This document shows positions 42,093 through 51,339 of a DNA stretch of 64,000 bases, in pieces. Position 1 is the first letter of the stretch. The number at the start of each line of letters is the position of its first letter. Source of the DNA: Chitinophagaceae bacterium (GTDB lineage Bacteria > Bacteroidota > Bacteroidia > Chitinophagales > Chitinophagaceae). The notes under the pieces were generated by a model. That model was not told the DNA's origin, searched no databases, and was given only the letters and a program-made list of their open reading frames with translations. The DNA lies in assembly GCA_016719165.1 (NCBI GenBank), contig JADKAJ010000002.1, positions 310,001-374,000 on the forward strand, read 5' to 3'. Made by a program: the position numbers and the translations under genes.

Positions 42093-43661
42093 ATGTCACC
42101 TGCCAGACTTCTCCCCTCCTGTATTATTATTACCTTATTATTTATTGCAGGTTGTTCGTCTGGTAAGGATAAACCCGTTGATCACCTCGGTGAGATCAGT
42201 TTTACTGTAACCGGTAAAGCCGAAGCCCAGCCAGCTTTTAAAAAAGGATTGTTGCTGCTGCACAGTTTTGAATATGCAGATGCAGCAGAAGCCTTTCAGC
42301 AAGCCAAAGAAACAGACCCGGATTTTGTTATGGCCTGGTGGGGCGAAGCAATGACAAAGAATCATCCGCTCTGGCAGGAACAGGATTATGACGAAGGCAA
42401 CAGGATCTTAAATCAACTGGCTCCAACACCGGAAGCAAGGATCGCCAAAGCCAAAACAGCATTAGAAAAAGATTTTATCGCCGGCATCAATATATTATAT
42501 GGTAATGGCAACAAAGCAGAAAGAGACAGCAATTATGCTGTATTTATGGAAACATTATATAAAAAATACCCGGGCGATAACGAAGTGGCTTCTTTTTACA
42601 GCCTGGCGTTGAACGGATGGGGTACTACAGAGCAGCAAACAAGTATACTGGAAGCCGCTGCAAAAATCGGGTATGAAGTATTACAGCGAAATCCGAAACA
42701 TCCCGGGGCATTGCACTATATCATACATGCCTATGATAATCCTGATTTTGCCGCACTGGCATTGGCAACAGCTGATAAATATGCTGCAGTGGCGCCGGAC
42801 GCCGGTCATGCCCTGCATATGCCTACCCATACCTACCTAGCATTGGGTTTATGGGACAAGGTAGTAAGCAGCAACGAAGTTTCCTGGGCGGCCGAGCAGG
42901 CAAGAATGCATCGGAAAAAATTAGATAATGATGCGCTGGGTTATCATGCTTATCACTGGCTGCAATATGGTTACCTGCAACAGGGCAATGCAAAAAAAGC
43001 AAGGGTGATGGTGGATAGTATGCATCAATACAGCAATGCTAAGCCCAGTCCCCGGGCAAGGGCACACATGATCTTATTGAAAACTACTTACCTGGCAGAA
43101 ACCAATGACTATAAAAGTGGAGTGGCGGATATTACCGTGGAGCAAAAAGATCTGAATATTACATCCCGTGCCAGGAATTATTTTGTAGCAGGTATGAATG
43201 AATATTATAAAAACAATGCAACTGCCCTGGATGATGTGATACAGCAGCTCGCAGGAGAGCGGCTTGTTGAAGAGGCAAAAGCTGCAGAGAAAGGTATCCG
43301 CATTTGTGGTAATATCAACCGGTCGCTGGCAACCAAAACAGACCTGCTGGAAGCTGAAGCAATGGAAAAGCAATTAAGAGCCCTGCAGGCATGGATGAAA
43401 AAAGATGCAGTGACTACAGAAAAATTATTTAAAGAAGCTACTGCACTGCATACCAGCAGCGGTTATTCTTACGGACCTCCGGCCATTGTAAAACCTTCTT
43501 TTGAAATGTATGGGGAATGGCTGCTGGAAAATAACCGGCCCAAAGAAGCCCTGGAACAATTTGAGCTAGCTTTAAAACTGATGCCCAATAAACGTTTATC
43601 CCTGCAGGGAAAAGAAGCAGCTTTGAAACAGCTAGGCCAAAAAGAAATCGCTGCCTTATAA
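42093..43661 (+). CDS. TPR-repeat lipoprotein
   Basis: 522 residues from the ATG at 42093, giving a lipoprotein signal with LLFIAGCSSGKD (an earlier ATG at 42039 would put 18 extra residues before it). Tetratricopeptide-like repeats are seen early (ALLHSFEYADAAEAFQQAKE is one variant; here KGLLLLHSFEYADAAEAFQQ) and late (NNRPKEALEQFELALKLMPN). Conserved segments MAWWGEAMTKNHPLW and GHALHMPTHTYLALGLWDKV belong to a Bacteroidota family with no known function. It probably acts as a periplasmic or outer-membrane scaffold. It lies between the two remnants of the MEVHHH family. Confidence 0.88.
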   Translation: MSPARLLPSCIIITLLFIAGCSSGKDKPVDHLGEISFTVTGKAEAQPAFKKGLLLLHSFEYADAAEAFQQAKETDPDFVMAWWGEAMTKNHPLWQEQDYDEGNRILNQLAPTPEARIAKAKTALEKDFIAGINILYGNGNKAERDSNYAVFMETLYKKYPGDNEVASFYSLALNGWGTTEQQTSILEAAAKIGYEVLQRNPKHPGALHYIIHAYDNPDFAALALATADKYAAVAPDAGHALHMPTHTYLALGLWDKVVSSNEVSWAAEQARMHRKKLDNDALGYHAYHWLQYGYLQQGNAKKARVMVDSMHQYSNAKPSPRARAHMILLKTTYLAETNDYKSGVADITVEQKDLNITSRARNYFVAGMNEYYKNNATALDDVIQQLAGERLVEEAKAAEKGIRICGNINRSLATKTDLLEAEAMEKQLRALQAWMKKDAVTTEKLFKEATALHTSSGYSYGPPAIVKPSFEMYGEWLLENNRPKEALEQFELALKLMPNKRLSLQGKEAALKQLGQKEIAAL

Positions 43662-43710
43662 AAACGGAATCATAACCAGCGGAGAACCTCAACCAACAAC
43701 TTTATAGCTT

Positions 43711-43812
43711 ATGAATAGTACAACCAAATGGCGGATCATCCGCCTTATTATTTATGTACTCATAGGATTTACAGCTGCTTTTCTTTACCGCTATTTTAAA
43801 AACGATCAATAA
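43711..43812 (+). CDS. 33-residue single-helix membrane peptide
   Basis: Short frame from an ATG at 43711 to TAA at 43812: MNSTTKWRIIRLIIYVLIGF, then TAAFLYRYFKNDQ. A basic flank precedes one hydrophobic helix and a charged tail. It lies 49 bp after the TPR lipoprotein and its stop codon directly abuts the ATG of the second decayed MEVHHH copy (TAAATG). It may be a real small protein of this operon; conservation is not testable here. Confidence 0.5.
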   Translation: MNSTTKWRIIRLIIYVLIGFTAAFLYRYFKNDQ

Positions 43813-43883
43813 ATGGAAGTACACCAACACTCATAAATGCCAGACCCTGGCTTCCGCCGGAGTAAGAAATAGACCATTATTGC
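43813..43883 (+). pseudogene. decayed copy of the MEVHHH membrane-protein module (remnant 2)
   Basis: The frame from the ATG at 43813 reads MEVHQHS, stop, MPDPGFRRSKK, stop, TII. Intact copy 4 (52847) reads MEVHHHAHTADPGSHRGKKKWTHY, so MEVH, DPG, an Arg/Lys run and the Trp-to-stop position (TGG to TAG) are all aligned. It keeps the DPG insert seen only in copy 4. The rest of the gene is missing. It sits directly after the 33-residue peptide and before the terminator of the convergent regulator gene. Confidence 0.6.
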
Positions 43884-43906
43884 AAAAAAGTAACAGGACC
43901 TTGTTA
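43884..43906 (-). terminator. probable terminator of the HTCS regulator
   Basis: On the minus strand, TAACAAGGTCCTGTTA (43891-43906) forms a 5-bp stem with possible extension, directly after the stop codon, followed by CTTTTTTG. A short stem but good position and T-run. Confidence 0.55.
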
Positions 43907-46900
43907 TCAATTTGATTTTCGGCTCCGCCAGTCTTGTGGCGTAGAGCCTATCTCTTGTTTAAATACTCTTGCAAAATAACCGGGGTCATTGTAGCCACAG
44001 TCAAGGGCAATAGCAGCAATACTTAAAGACGGGTTCACTAATAATTCTTTTGCCTTCTTTAACCGAACGATCCGAATAAACTTATTGGGTGAGCAGCCGG
44101 TAAGCGCCTCCAGTTTACGGTGCAATTGCGAGTGGCTCATAAAAACCAACTTACATAACTGCTCTACACTAAATTCATAATTATTAAAATTAGCCTCCAC
44201 TATTGCTCTGACTTTTTGTACAAATTCATGTTCGGCTTTCTCTTCTACAGGTGTTTCCGTTTCCTGTTTTAATAAAGATCCGTTGTTATCAATAATACCA
44301 ATTTGCTTGCTGTAATATTGTTGCAGGTTCTTTCTAAGCTCTAATAATTTTTTTATGCGGAGCAATAACTCTTCTTTATGAAATGGCTTTTCTAAATATA
44401 CATCAGCTCCTTTTTCAATACCCTCCAGTTTGCTTTGCATATCTGCTTTTGCAGTCAGCATTATTATAGGTATATGACTTGTCCGTACATCCTGGCGCAG
44501 CTTTCGGCACATTTCAAAACCATCTACAAAAGGCATCATTACATCTGTAATAATTAAATCGGGTATTTTATCTACAGCAATTTCGAAACCTTCCCTGCCA
44601 TCTTTGCCTACGGCTAACCTGTAATCAGGCAGGCAGCTGGCTGTGTAGGCCACCACATCAGCATTATCTTCTACCAATAAAACCAATGCATTGGTACTGC
44701 TGGTATTTACAGGGTCAATATTATAATAGCCGGGTTGTTCTTCTGTGTCTATGAACGTACTGCTTTCTTTCAGGGGTTGTATCATAAAATTCTCTCCATC
44801 TGCAGAATGGGCTTTGGCTAAGGGGATCGTAATAATAAACTCCGTTCCTTTTGTAGCTCCTACGGGCGGGCTTTTTACCGCGATGGTACCATTCATTAAT
44901 TTTACTAATTCCCTGGTGAGTGAAAGCCCGATGCCTGTTCCTTCTGCTTTACGGGTATGACTGTTGTCTAATTGATAAAACCGGTCAAATATGTGAGCTA
45001 TCTGATTTTCAGGTATACCAATACCGGTATCTTTTACTTTTAATACTAAAATTGTATTGTCGCTGCTGGTACCGGCCTCTTGGGAAATACTGACATAAAC
45101 ATTACCCAATGGCGGTGTAAATTTCAACGCATTGGAAAATAAATTCGTAATGATCTGCCTGATCTTTTCAGCATCGAAAGCAACTATCAATTCATCTGTA
45201 TCTGCCAAAAAATGAAATTGCTTTTGCTGACTGGCAGCTAAAGACTGAAATGATTCTACAATGTATCGCAGGAAAGTAATGATATCTCCGTTTATCAGGT
45301 TTAATGTCATCTTACCATCTTCCAGTTTCGACAAATCCAGCATTTCATTTACCAGGTTCAATAAATTCTCACCATTACGCACAATCATATCTACGCCATT
45401 GTGCAGGTGCTTTTCAGGATTGCTTTTAACCTGGTTAGCCATGCCTAATATGACGGTAAGCGGTGTTCTGAATTCATGGGTAATGTTGGCGTAGAGTTGC
45501 GTCTTTACTGCATCCAGCTCTTTTATTCTTTTGGCTTCCTGTTGCTCAAAACTTAATTGCGATTGCAGTTTGGCTTTATTTATTCTGAATTTAAAATAAC
45601 TTCTGACTCCCCATACCAGCAATAAAGCATATACCATAAATGCCCACCAGGTAAGCCACCAGGGAGGATTTACCCTGATCTTTAATTCAGCTATTTTATC
45701 GCTCCATACCCCCTGGCTGTTGCTGCCCTGAACCCTAAAAACGTAAGTGCCTGATGGCAGATGCAGGTAAGTGGCCGAACGCCTGGTACCGCTTTCCACC
45801 CAATCGTCATCAATTCCAACCAGTTGATACCTGTATTTATTCTGATCGGGTGCAGTAAAATCAAGCGATGAGAATTCAAGGGTTAAAATATCCTGCAAAT
45901 GATTTAAAGTAATAGACTGTGTTTGTTCAATGGCAGATTGTAATACACCGGTGTTATCATTGGGCAACACCACCTTATTGCCTACCAGAATATTAGTGAT
46001 AAAAACATTGGGGGAGAAACCACTCTGTAAAACCGTTGACGGGTTAAAAATATTCAACCCGTTGATACCACCAAAAGCAAGGTTCCCGTTGGGCAGTTTT
46101 GCAAAAGCCCCTGTATTAAATTCATCATCCTGTAAGCCGGCAGTTTTGGTAAAGTTTCTGAATCTATATGCAGTTCCACTCTTGTTTTGAGTTGCCAACA
46201 TACAAAAAATACCTTTATTGGTGCTGCCCCAGATATTACCGGCAGCATCTGTTAGTATGCCATACACTACATCATCCGGTAAGCCATCCTTTGTAGTCAG
46301 ATGAGAAAAATCACCTGTTGTTTTATCGAGCCTGTTTAAGCCACCACCCTTGGTTGCAATCCATAAATATTTATCAGGCTCGGCAGGGTCGTCCAAAAAA
46401 CAGGATACATGATTATAGTTAAGTGAATTCCGGGTAGCACTGTTGGTATAAAACCATTTCACCTGTGGGTTACTATTGGCTGTATTTTGAAAAGCAACTT
46501 TTGCAAATCCTTCCTGCGTCCCTATCCAGTAAATGCCTTGCCTGTCTTCATAAAGAGCAGTACAAACAATATTAGAAGATCCCTGTTTTGCATTGTTTAC
46601 AGTTATAGAAAAACTATCTATGCTGCCGGTATTAGACTGTATCCTTCTGAAAAGGCCGCCACGTACTGAAAACCAGACATACCCTTTGCTATCTTCCAGC
46701 ATAGGTTGTTTATCGCCACTGGCCTCATTGTTATACTCCAGGAGTTTTGTTAAGCTACCCGAAACAGGATTATACTCAAAATAGCCTTTGTACCCCTCTG
46801 CCTCCGGCCTGAACCAATATTTTCCATTTTTACTAATTAAAAAATTGTCAACAGCGGATAGTTGAGGGTATTTAAGAAAAGGGTCTTTTTCGATCCCCTG

Positions 46901-48019
46901 TTCATTTATTTTTATCCAGTTGTAACCAAAATCACTTGTATATATAGTATTCGCTTTGTCTGCTTTTATCCATCGAACACTATAACCGGGTAGCAGGTGC
47001 TGATTGAATTTACTGCCAGCCGTATTATATTTACGCAAGCCATAGCCCATAGAACCAGACCATACAATACCTGAGCGATCAATGATAAAAGGGAATAGTA
47101 CTTTTAAACTATCCGGAAACTGCATATCCCATTGAAGCGGTTTGCCGGGTATGCGTTTGGTTACATCATACTTAAACAATTCGCGGTAATGGTTTCTCCA
47201 CAAAACTACCTTTGGCCGCAGTAGTATATTACCTGCAGGTATCTTTGTTGTATCAAACAGCGGATATACTGCTGTGCCATCCGATAAAAAATAATTGGTA
47301 CTACTAAGCACTTCCCCTCCATTGGTTAAGTACCCATCGTTCAGCAGGCGGCCATTATTCAATGCAAGGAATGTATTTTTAGCAGGATCAAATCGGTATA
47401 CGGATCCATCAAAACCAGCAATCCACATTTGACCATTCTTATCTTTACCCATGGCATACACATCCGTATTATTTGGAAGCCTCAATCTGGTTATGCCCGG
47501 AGCGGAAGGTTTTTCAAAAAAATCATTGGACATATCAATAATATTGAACCCGGCGCCATATACAGCCACCAGCATCCTGCCATCCGGCAATTCCGCGATA
47601 GTCCTAATTGTATTTCCGGAAAGGCTGGTAGCATCAGCATCCTTGTGCTGCATGCGAAAAAACCGATCGCCTTTTTTATCGTATACATTTATGCCTGCAT
47701 CTTCTGTTCCTACCCATAGCCTGTCTTTAGAATCTTCAAATAGTTTAATAAGGGTATTACTGCTGAGGCTGTTTGCATTATAAGGGTCATTCGTAAAAAC
47801 TTTAAACCCATAGCCATCATAACGGTTCAGGCCGTTTTTGGTAGCAACCCAGATAAAGCCTTCTTTGTCCTGCAAAAGATCGAAAATCATTCCCTGCGAT
47901 AAGCCCTGCGCTATGGAAATACTTTCATAGTCTTTTTCTTTTTGACCAGAAGCCACTGCTGCAACCCCAGTAAAAAGAACGGTAAGCAGCAATTTAATAT
48001 GGCTAAGTTGTTTTGGCAC
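43907..48019 (-). CDS. hybrid two-component system regulator (HTCS)
   Basis: About 1370 residues. The start is taken as GTG at 48019 (MPKQLSHIKLLLTVLFTGVA, a signal peptide); a TTG at 48061 is the alternative. Order of domains: signal; two-bladed sensor made of Reg_prop repeats (GLSQGMIFDLLQDKEGFIWV, RLWVGTEDAGINVYD and others); Y_Y_Y domain ending in PPWW; membrane helix (WWAFMVYALLLVWGVRSYFK); HisKA with THEFRTPLTV; HATPase with DTGIGIPENQIAHIFDRFYQ and GTGIGLSL; receiver with LVEDNAD and TDVMMPFVDGF; AraC-type helix-turn-helix (FSVEQLCKLVFMSHSQLHRK). HTCS proteins sense glycans or their breakdown products and switch on adjacent genes. No SusCD pair is near. Confidence 0.95.
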   Translation of the reverse strand: MPKQLSHIKLLLTVLFTGVAAVASGQKEKDYESISIAQGLSQGMIFDLLQDKEGFIWVATKNGLNRYDGYGFKVFTNDPYNANSLSSNTLIKLFEDSKDRLWVGTEDAGINVYDKKGDRFFRMQHKDADATSLSGNTIRTIAELPDGRMLVAVYGAGFNIIDMSNDFFEKPSAPGITRLRLPNNTDVYAMGKDKNGQMWIAGFDGSVYRFDPAKNTFLALNNGRLLNDGYLTNGGEVLSSTNYFLSDGTAVYPLFDTTKIPAGNILLRPKVVLWRNHYRELFKYDVTKRIPGKPLQWDMQFPDSLKVLFPFIIDRSGIVWSGSMGYGLRKYNTAGSKFNQHLLPGYSVRWIKADKANTIYTSDFGYNWIKINEQGIEKDPFLKYPQLSAVDNFLISKNGKYWFRPEAEGYKGYFEYNPVSGSLTKLLEYNNEASGDKQPMLEDSKGYVWFSVRGGLFRRIQSNTGSIDSFSITVNNAKQGSSNIVCTALYEDRQGIYWIGTQEGFAKVAFQNTANSNPQVKWFYTNSATRNSLNYNHVSCFLDDPAEPDKYLWIATKGGGLNRLDKTTGDFSHLTTKDGLPDDVVYGILTDAAGNIWGSTNKGIFCMLATQNKSGTAYRFRNFTKTAGLQDDEFNTGAFAKLPNGNLAFGGINGLNIFNPSTVLQSGFSPNVFITNILVGNKVVLPNDNTGVLQSAIEQTQSITLNHLQDILTLEFSSLDFTAPDQNKYRYQLVGIDDDWVESGTRRSATYLHLPSGTYVFRVQGSNSQGVWSDKIAELKIRVNPPWWLTWWAFMVYALLLVWGVRSYFKFRINKAKLQSQLSFEQQEAKRIKELDAVKTQLYANITHEFRTPLTVILGMANQVKSNPEKHLHNGVDMIVRNGENLLNLVNEMLDLSKLEDGKMTLNLINGDIITFLRYIVESFQSLAASQQKQFHFLADTDELIVAFDAEKIRQIITNLFSNALKFTPPLGNVYVSISQEAGTSSDNTILVLKVKDTGIGIPENQIAHIFDRFYQLDNSHTRKAEGTGIGLSLTRELVKLMNGTIAVKSPPVGATKGTEFIITIPLAKAHSADGENFMIQPLKESSTFIDTEEQPGYYNIDPVNTSSTNALVLLVEDNADVVAYTASCLPDYRLAVGKDGREGFEIAVDKIPDLIITDVMMPFVDGFEMCRKLRQDVRTSHIPIIMLTAKADMQSKLEGIEKGADVYLEKPFHKEELLLRIKKLLELRKNLQQYYSKQIGIIDNNGSLLKQETETPVEEKAEHEFVQKVRAIVEANFNNYEFSVEQLCKLVFMSHSQLHRKLEALTGCSPNKFIRIVRLKKAKELLVNPSLSIAAIALDCGYNDPGYFARVFKQEIGSTPQDWRSRKSN

Positions 48020-48105
48020 CCTGCTATAAAGATAGCAGTAACAGGCTTTTATAGTTTGCAAGGAGTAAATAAATCAAGACTGTTTTTTCGAAAATGATGA
48101 ATTTA

Positions 48106-48212
48106 TCCTGTTACTGCACAGTTTGTCCTGTCAATTGCTGAAAAAGCAAGCTTTAAAGGTGGATTTGTACTCACAAAAACTTTGGTTTCATAAGAGATTT
48201 GTACAGGATAAC
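48106..48212. promoter_or_regulatory. candidate AraC-type operator between HTCS and the secreted protein
   Basis: TCCTGTTA (from 48106) and TCCTGTCA (from 48126) are direct repeats exactly 20 bp apart, two helical turns, as AraC-family regulators often need. A third half-site, in inverted orientation (ACAGGATAA, 48203-48211), lies about 80 bp further, just upstream of the secreted protein start. The HTCS regulator is divergent from it. Confidence 0.45.
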
Positions 48213-48248
48213 AATCAAAACCACTCATTCACCAAAAACAAATCTGAA

Positions 48249-48992
48249 ATGAAACACAAATTCACTGTAAAGCTCAGCACATTCATTCTTGGGATTATGC
48301 TTATTCCGTTTCTTGGAATAAGTCAAACCAAAAATGTGATTTCTACCCACCGGGTATTTCCAAAAATGGATAAAGTAGCAGAGTTTGAAAAAGCATTGGC
48401 CACCCATGCCCAAAAATACCATACCGGGGATGCCCATTGGAGGGTATTTACCATTCAGTCAGGCCCTGATTACGGCGGTTATCATATTACCGAAGGTCCA
48501 ACCAGCTGGGCTGGCGAAGATGCAAGAGGTGATCTGGGCGCAGAGCATATGCAGGATTGGAATAAAAATATCGCGGTTCATTTGACCGAAAGGGAGTCCG
48601 GCGGTTACTCCGTTTACCAGGATTCGTTAAGTACGGTTGCCTTAGGCGATTTTTCTGACAAAATCAATATCTCCCATATTTATCCCAAAGTTGCCCAGGG
48701 GGATAATGTGGTAAAAATCATCAAAAAGCTGAAAAAAACTTGGGAGGCATCCGGTGTAACAGTGGCAGTATATTTTGCCAGTTCTTCCGGGCCGGCGCAG
48801 TACACTTTAGTAACAAGGTACAAGCAAGGGCTAAAAGAAAGAGCAGCAGGTTTTCGCAAGCCATTCAAAGAAGTATATGAATCCGTTAACGGAGAAGGCT
48901 CCCATGCACAATACTTAAAAGATGTTGCTGAATATATTAATGAAAGCTGGAGTGAGTTGCTTTTCTTACGTAAGGAGTTAAGTTCAAAATAA
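48249..48992 (+). CDS. secreted protein of unknown function, two similar halves
   Basis: 247 residues from the ATG at 48249 (MKHKFTVKLSTFILGIMLIP, signal peptide then GISQ). The earlier in-frame start at 48123 lies across the operator region. Two halves have the wording of dimeric alpha/beta-barrel folds: STHRVFPKMDKVAEFEKALA with HWRVFTIQSGPDYGGYHITE, and ISHIYPKVAQGDNVVKIIKK with YTLVTRYKQGLKERAAGF. This is an inference from pattern. It is the gene divergent from the HTCS regulator and so may be its target. Function not known. Confidence 0.8.
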   Translation: MKHKFTVKLSTFILGIMLIPFLGISQTKNVISTHRVFPKMDKVAEFEKALATHAQKYHTGDAHWRVFTIQSGPDYGGYHITEGPTSWAGEDARGDLGAEHMQDWNKNIAVHLTERESGGYSVYQDSLSTVALGDFSDKINISHIYPKVAQGDNVVKIIKKLKKTWEASGVTVAVYFASSSGPAQYTLVTRYKQGLKERAAGFRKPFKEVYESVNGEGSHAQYLKDVAEYINESWSELLFLRKELSSK

Positions 48993-49062
48993 GTTTTACC
49001 GGGGCGGACTATTCAGGAATGAATAGGCAGGCCATTACCCATTAAACCATAATCATATAAAA

Positions 49063-49095
49063 GGGGGGAGTGCTGATAAACACTTCTCCCATTTT
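49063..49095 (+). terminator. probable terminator after the secreted protein
   Basis: GGGGGGAGTG (49063-49072) pairs with CACTTCTCCC (49081-49090) with two G-U pairs, followed by ATTTTAAT. It lies 70 bp after the stop codon and before the transporter gene. Confidence 0.55.
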
Positions 49096-49119
49096 AATAA
49101 AATTCAAGAAAGGTAAACC

Positions 49120-50484
49120 TTGCAACTCAACAGTTCCATAACTATAAAAGAGGGCAAAACCCTGCCCTCACTTTCGGAAAATTCAATTCTTCGGTATTTC
49201 AATTTTATTGCCCTGTATTTTGCACAGGGTGTGCCAGAAGGGATGTTATTTTATGGTATACCGGCGTGGATGGCCATGAATGGGAATACGCCGGGAGAAA
49301 TTGCCGGTTTTGCAGTAGCCTGCGGGCTGCCTTGGAGTTTTAAATTTATTGTAGCGCCGCTAATGGACCGCTATACTTATTTGCCGATGGGTCGCAAAAG
49401 ACCATGGGTAATTTTAGGGCAAATAGGACTGATTGCCAGTTGTATTTACATGGCTTATGTACCCGACCCTTTAAACAACCTGAACCAATTTATGCTGGCT
49501 GGTTTTATGGTTTCCTTTTTTGGTGCTTTCCAAGATGTGGCCACCGATGGGATGGCGGTTGATATCATACCTGCCAATCAACAGGCAAGGGCCAATGGTC
49601 TGATGTGGGGTTCCAAGATTATTGCCATTTCTACAACCCTTGCATTGGGAACCTGGCTGCTGAATACATACAATTTTACAACAGCCATCCTCATGCTGGC
49701 TTTTATGATTGCTGTTATTATGCTTGTGCCTTTGTTTTTAAGAGAACGGCAGGGTGAAAAAATAACACCCTGGTCTCCAGGTGCAGCTTCACCGGAAACT
49801 AAAAAACTACAACTCACCAGCTGGGTTTCTATTTTCAAATCCTTGTACAGTGTATTTAGTTTACGCAACTCGCTGCTGCTTGCTTTAATATTATTTATTT
49901 GCCAGGGAGCCTACAATTACCTGGATACATTGCTGCCCATTTTTACTGTAAAAGAACTGCATTGGTCCAATGGTGACTATTCCCAATTGTACGCCCCGGC
50001 AAAAATAATAGGTGGCATTACCGGCATGCTTATCGGTGGTATATTAATTGACAAGTTTGGGAAAAAGCGGATGATGAATATTTACTTTTTTGTAATGATC
50101 CTTTTAACGACTGCATTGGTCTGTTTAAAAATGTATTGGACCAGCCTTACATTTATTTATGGCTTTATGATGCTTTACAATGTGGCTTATACATTTGCCT
50201 GCATTGGCATTTTTGCAATTGCCATGCAATGCTGCTGGAAAAAGGTATCGGCAAGCCAGTTTACGCTTTATATGACTATTGCAAATCTTGGCCGGATTGC
50301 ACTGGCTGCATTAATCGGGCCTATTAATACAAATTTTAACTGGCAGGGTTCGTTGTTTGCATTTGCCATTATGATTGCATTGGCCTGGTTGCTTTTACAG
50401 TTTTTTAATATTAAAAAGCAGGCAGAACAGGTAGTAGTGCTGGAAAATAAAGATAACGGGGGCGGACAGTTGCAGGCCGGTTAG
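49120..50484 (+). CDS. AmpG-like MFS transporter
   Basis: 454 residues with 12 predicted helices. The start is probably the TTG at 49120; the first internal ATG (MLFYGIP) is inside the first helix. The opening FIALYFAQGVPEGMLFYGIP and PWSFKFIVAPLMDRYTYLPM with MGRKRPWVI are the AmpG/PAT-family pattern. AmpG imports anhydro-muropeptides for cell-wall recycling, and this homologue may carry a related peptide or sugar. It is 112 bp before the MEVHHH array and may be co-transcribed with it. Confidence 0.85.
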   Translation: MQLNSSITIKEGKTLPSLSENSILRYFNFIALYFAQGVPEGMLFYGIPAWMAMNGNTPGEIAGFAVACGLPWSFKFIVAPLMDRYTYLPMGRKRPWVILGQIGLIASCIYMAYVPDPLNNLNQFMLAGFMVSFFGAFQDVATDGMAVDIIPANQQARANGLMWGSKIIAISTTLALGTWLLNTYNFTTAILMLAFMIAVIMLVPLFLRERQGEKITPWSPGAASPETKKLQLTSWVSIFKSLYSVFSLRNSLLLALILFICQGAYNYLDTLLPIFTVKELHWSNGDYSQLYAPAKIIGGITGMLIGGILIDKFGKKRMMNIYFFVMILLTTALVCLKMYWTSLTFIYGFMMLYNVAYTFACIGIFAIAMQCCWKKVSASQFTLYMTIANLGRIALAALIGPINTNFNWQGSLFAFAIMIALAWLLLQFFNIKKQAEQVVVLENKDNGGGQLQAG

Positions 50485-50596
50485 CAGGCGTTCAAGGGAA
50501 AAGCTGGTACATTCCCCGTAATAAAAATCTTATCTTTTGCTGGTTACTAGCCGTCTTTATAGACTTTCTTTTATTACAAAAACATAAACCAGCAGC

Positions 50597-51331
50597 ATGG
50601 AAGTACACCACCACTCACATACGGCAAGGAAGAAATGGACCCATTATTTCTGGGAGTTTTTAATGTTGTTCCTCGCTGTGTTCTGCGGGTTTTTAGCAGA
50701 GTATCAACTGGAGCATAAGATTGAAAAAGATAGGGAGAAAATTTACATGCAAAACATGCTGGATGATTTGAAAGCCGACACAGCAATTTATTCTGACTAT
50801 GCTGCAAGGAATGCGGTGGTTCGGGATTTAGTGGACACTATAATGGTTTTAATTAAAAGTCCCGACCGGCGAAAACATATCAGCAAATTGGCTTATTCTG
50901 CAAGGATTCTTACTGCCAAATGGAAACAAATAGCCATGGTAAAGCGAACTTATGAAGAAATGAAAAGCTCTGGCCATTTACGATTGATACGTAAAAAAGA
51001 AGTAGCTGGAAAAGTTTCTTCTTATTATAGCTCTTTGTCGGAGCTGGATACATATAACAATGTAGGAATGATATGGTCCAATAATTATGCACAAGCTATG
51101 GCAAAACTTTTTGATGGCGAGGCCTTGCTGAGAATAATTAAAGAAAAAAAGGAAGTGCCTTTGACGGGTGAAGCATTAATCAGTGAAGATAAGATTGCTA
51201 TTAACGAACTACTAACCAGTGCCGGGTATTTTTATGGTGCATTGTCGTTGAATAATAATGTAGCCGCCGATAGAAAAATAAAAGCAGCCCAACTTATTGA
51301 ACTGATTCACACAAAATACAAGTTAAAATAA
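50597..51331 (+). CDS. MEVHHH-family membrane protein, array copy 1 of 5
   Basis: 244 residues. The N terminus MEVHHHSHTARKKWTHY is followed by one membrane helix (FWEFLMLFLAVFCGFL) and then a charged coiled-coil-like start YQLEHKIEKDREK. The remaining 190 residues are helical, with a family landmark SSGHLRLIRKKEVAGK (about 130) and the end IHTKYKLK. Compared with the other four copies, nucleotides 50633-50700 are identical to copy 3, while the C-terminal part is only weakly similar. No domain of known function is recognised. Histidines at the cytoplasm-side end might bind metal (inference). Copies are separated by 6-8 bp. Confidence 0.85.
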   Translation: MEVHHHSHTARKKWTHYFWEFLMLFLAVFCGFLAEYQLEHKIEKDREKIYMQNMLDDLKADTAIYSDYAARNAVVRDLVDTIMVLIKSPDRRKHISKLAYSARILTAKWKQIAMVKRTYEEMKSSGHLRLIRKKEVAGKVSSYYSSLSELDTYNNVGMIWSNNYAQAMAKLFDGEALLRIIKEKKEVPLTGEALISEDKIAINELLTSAGYFYGALSLNNNVAADRKIKAAQLIELIHTKYKLK

Positions 51332-51339
51332 CATCCATT

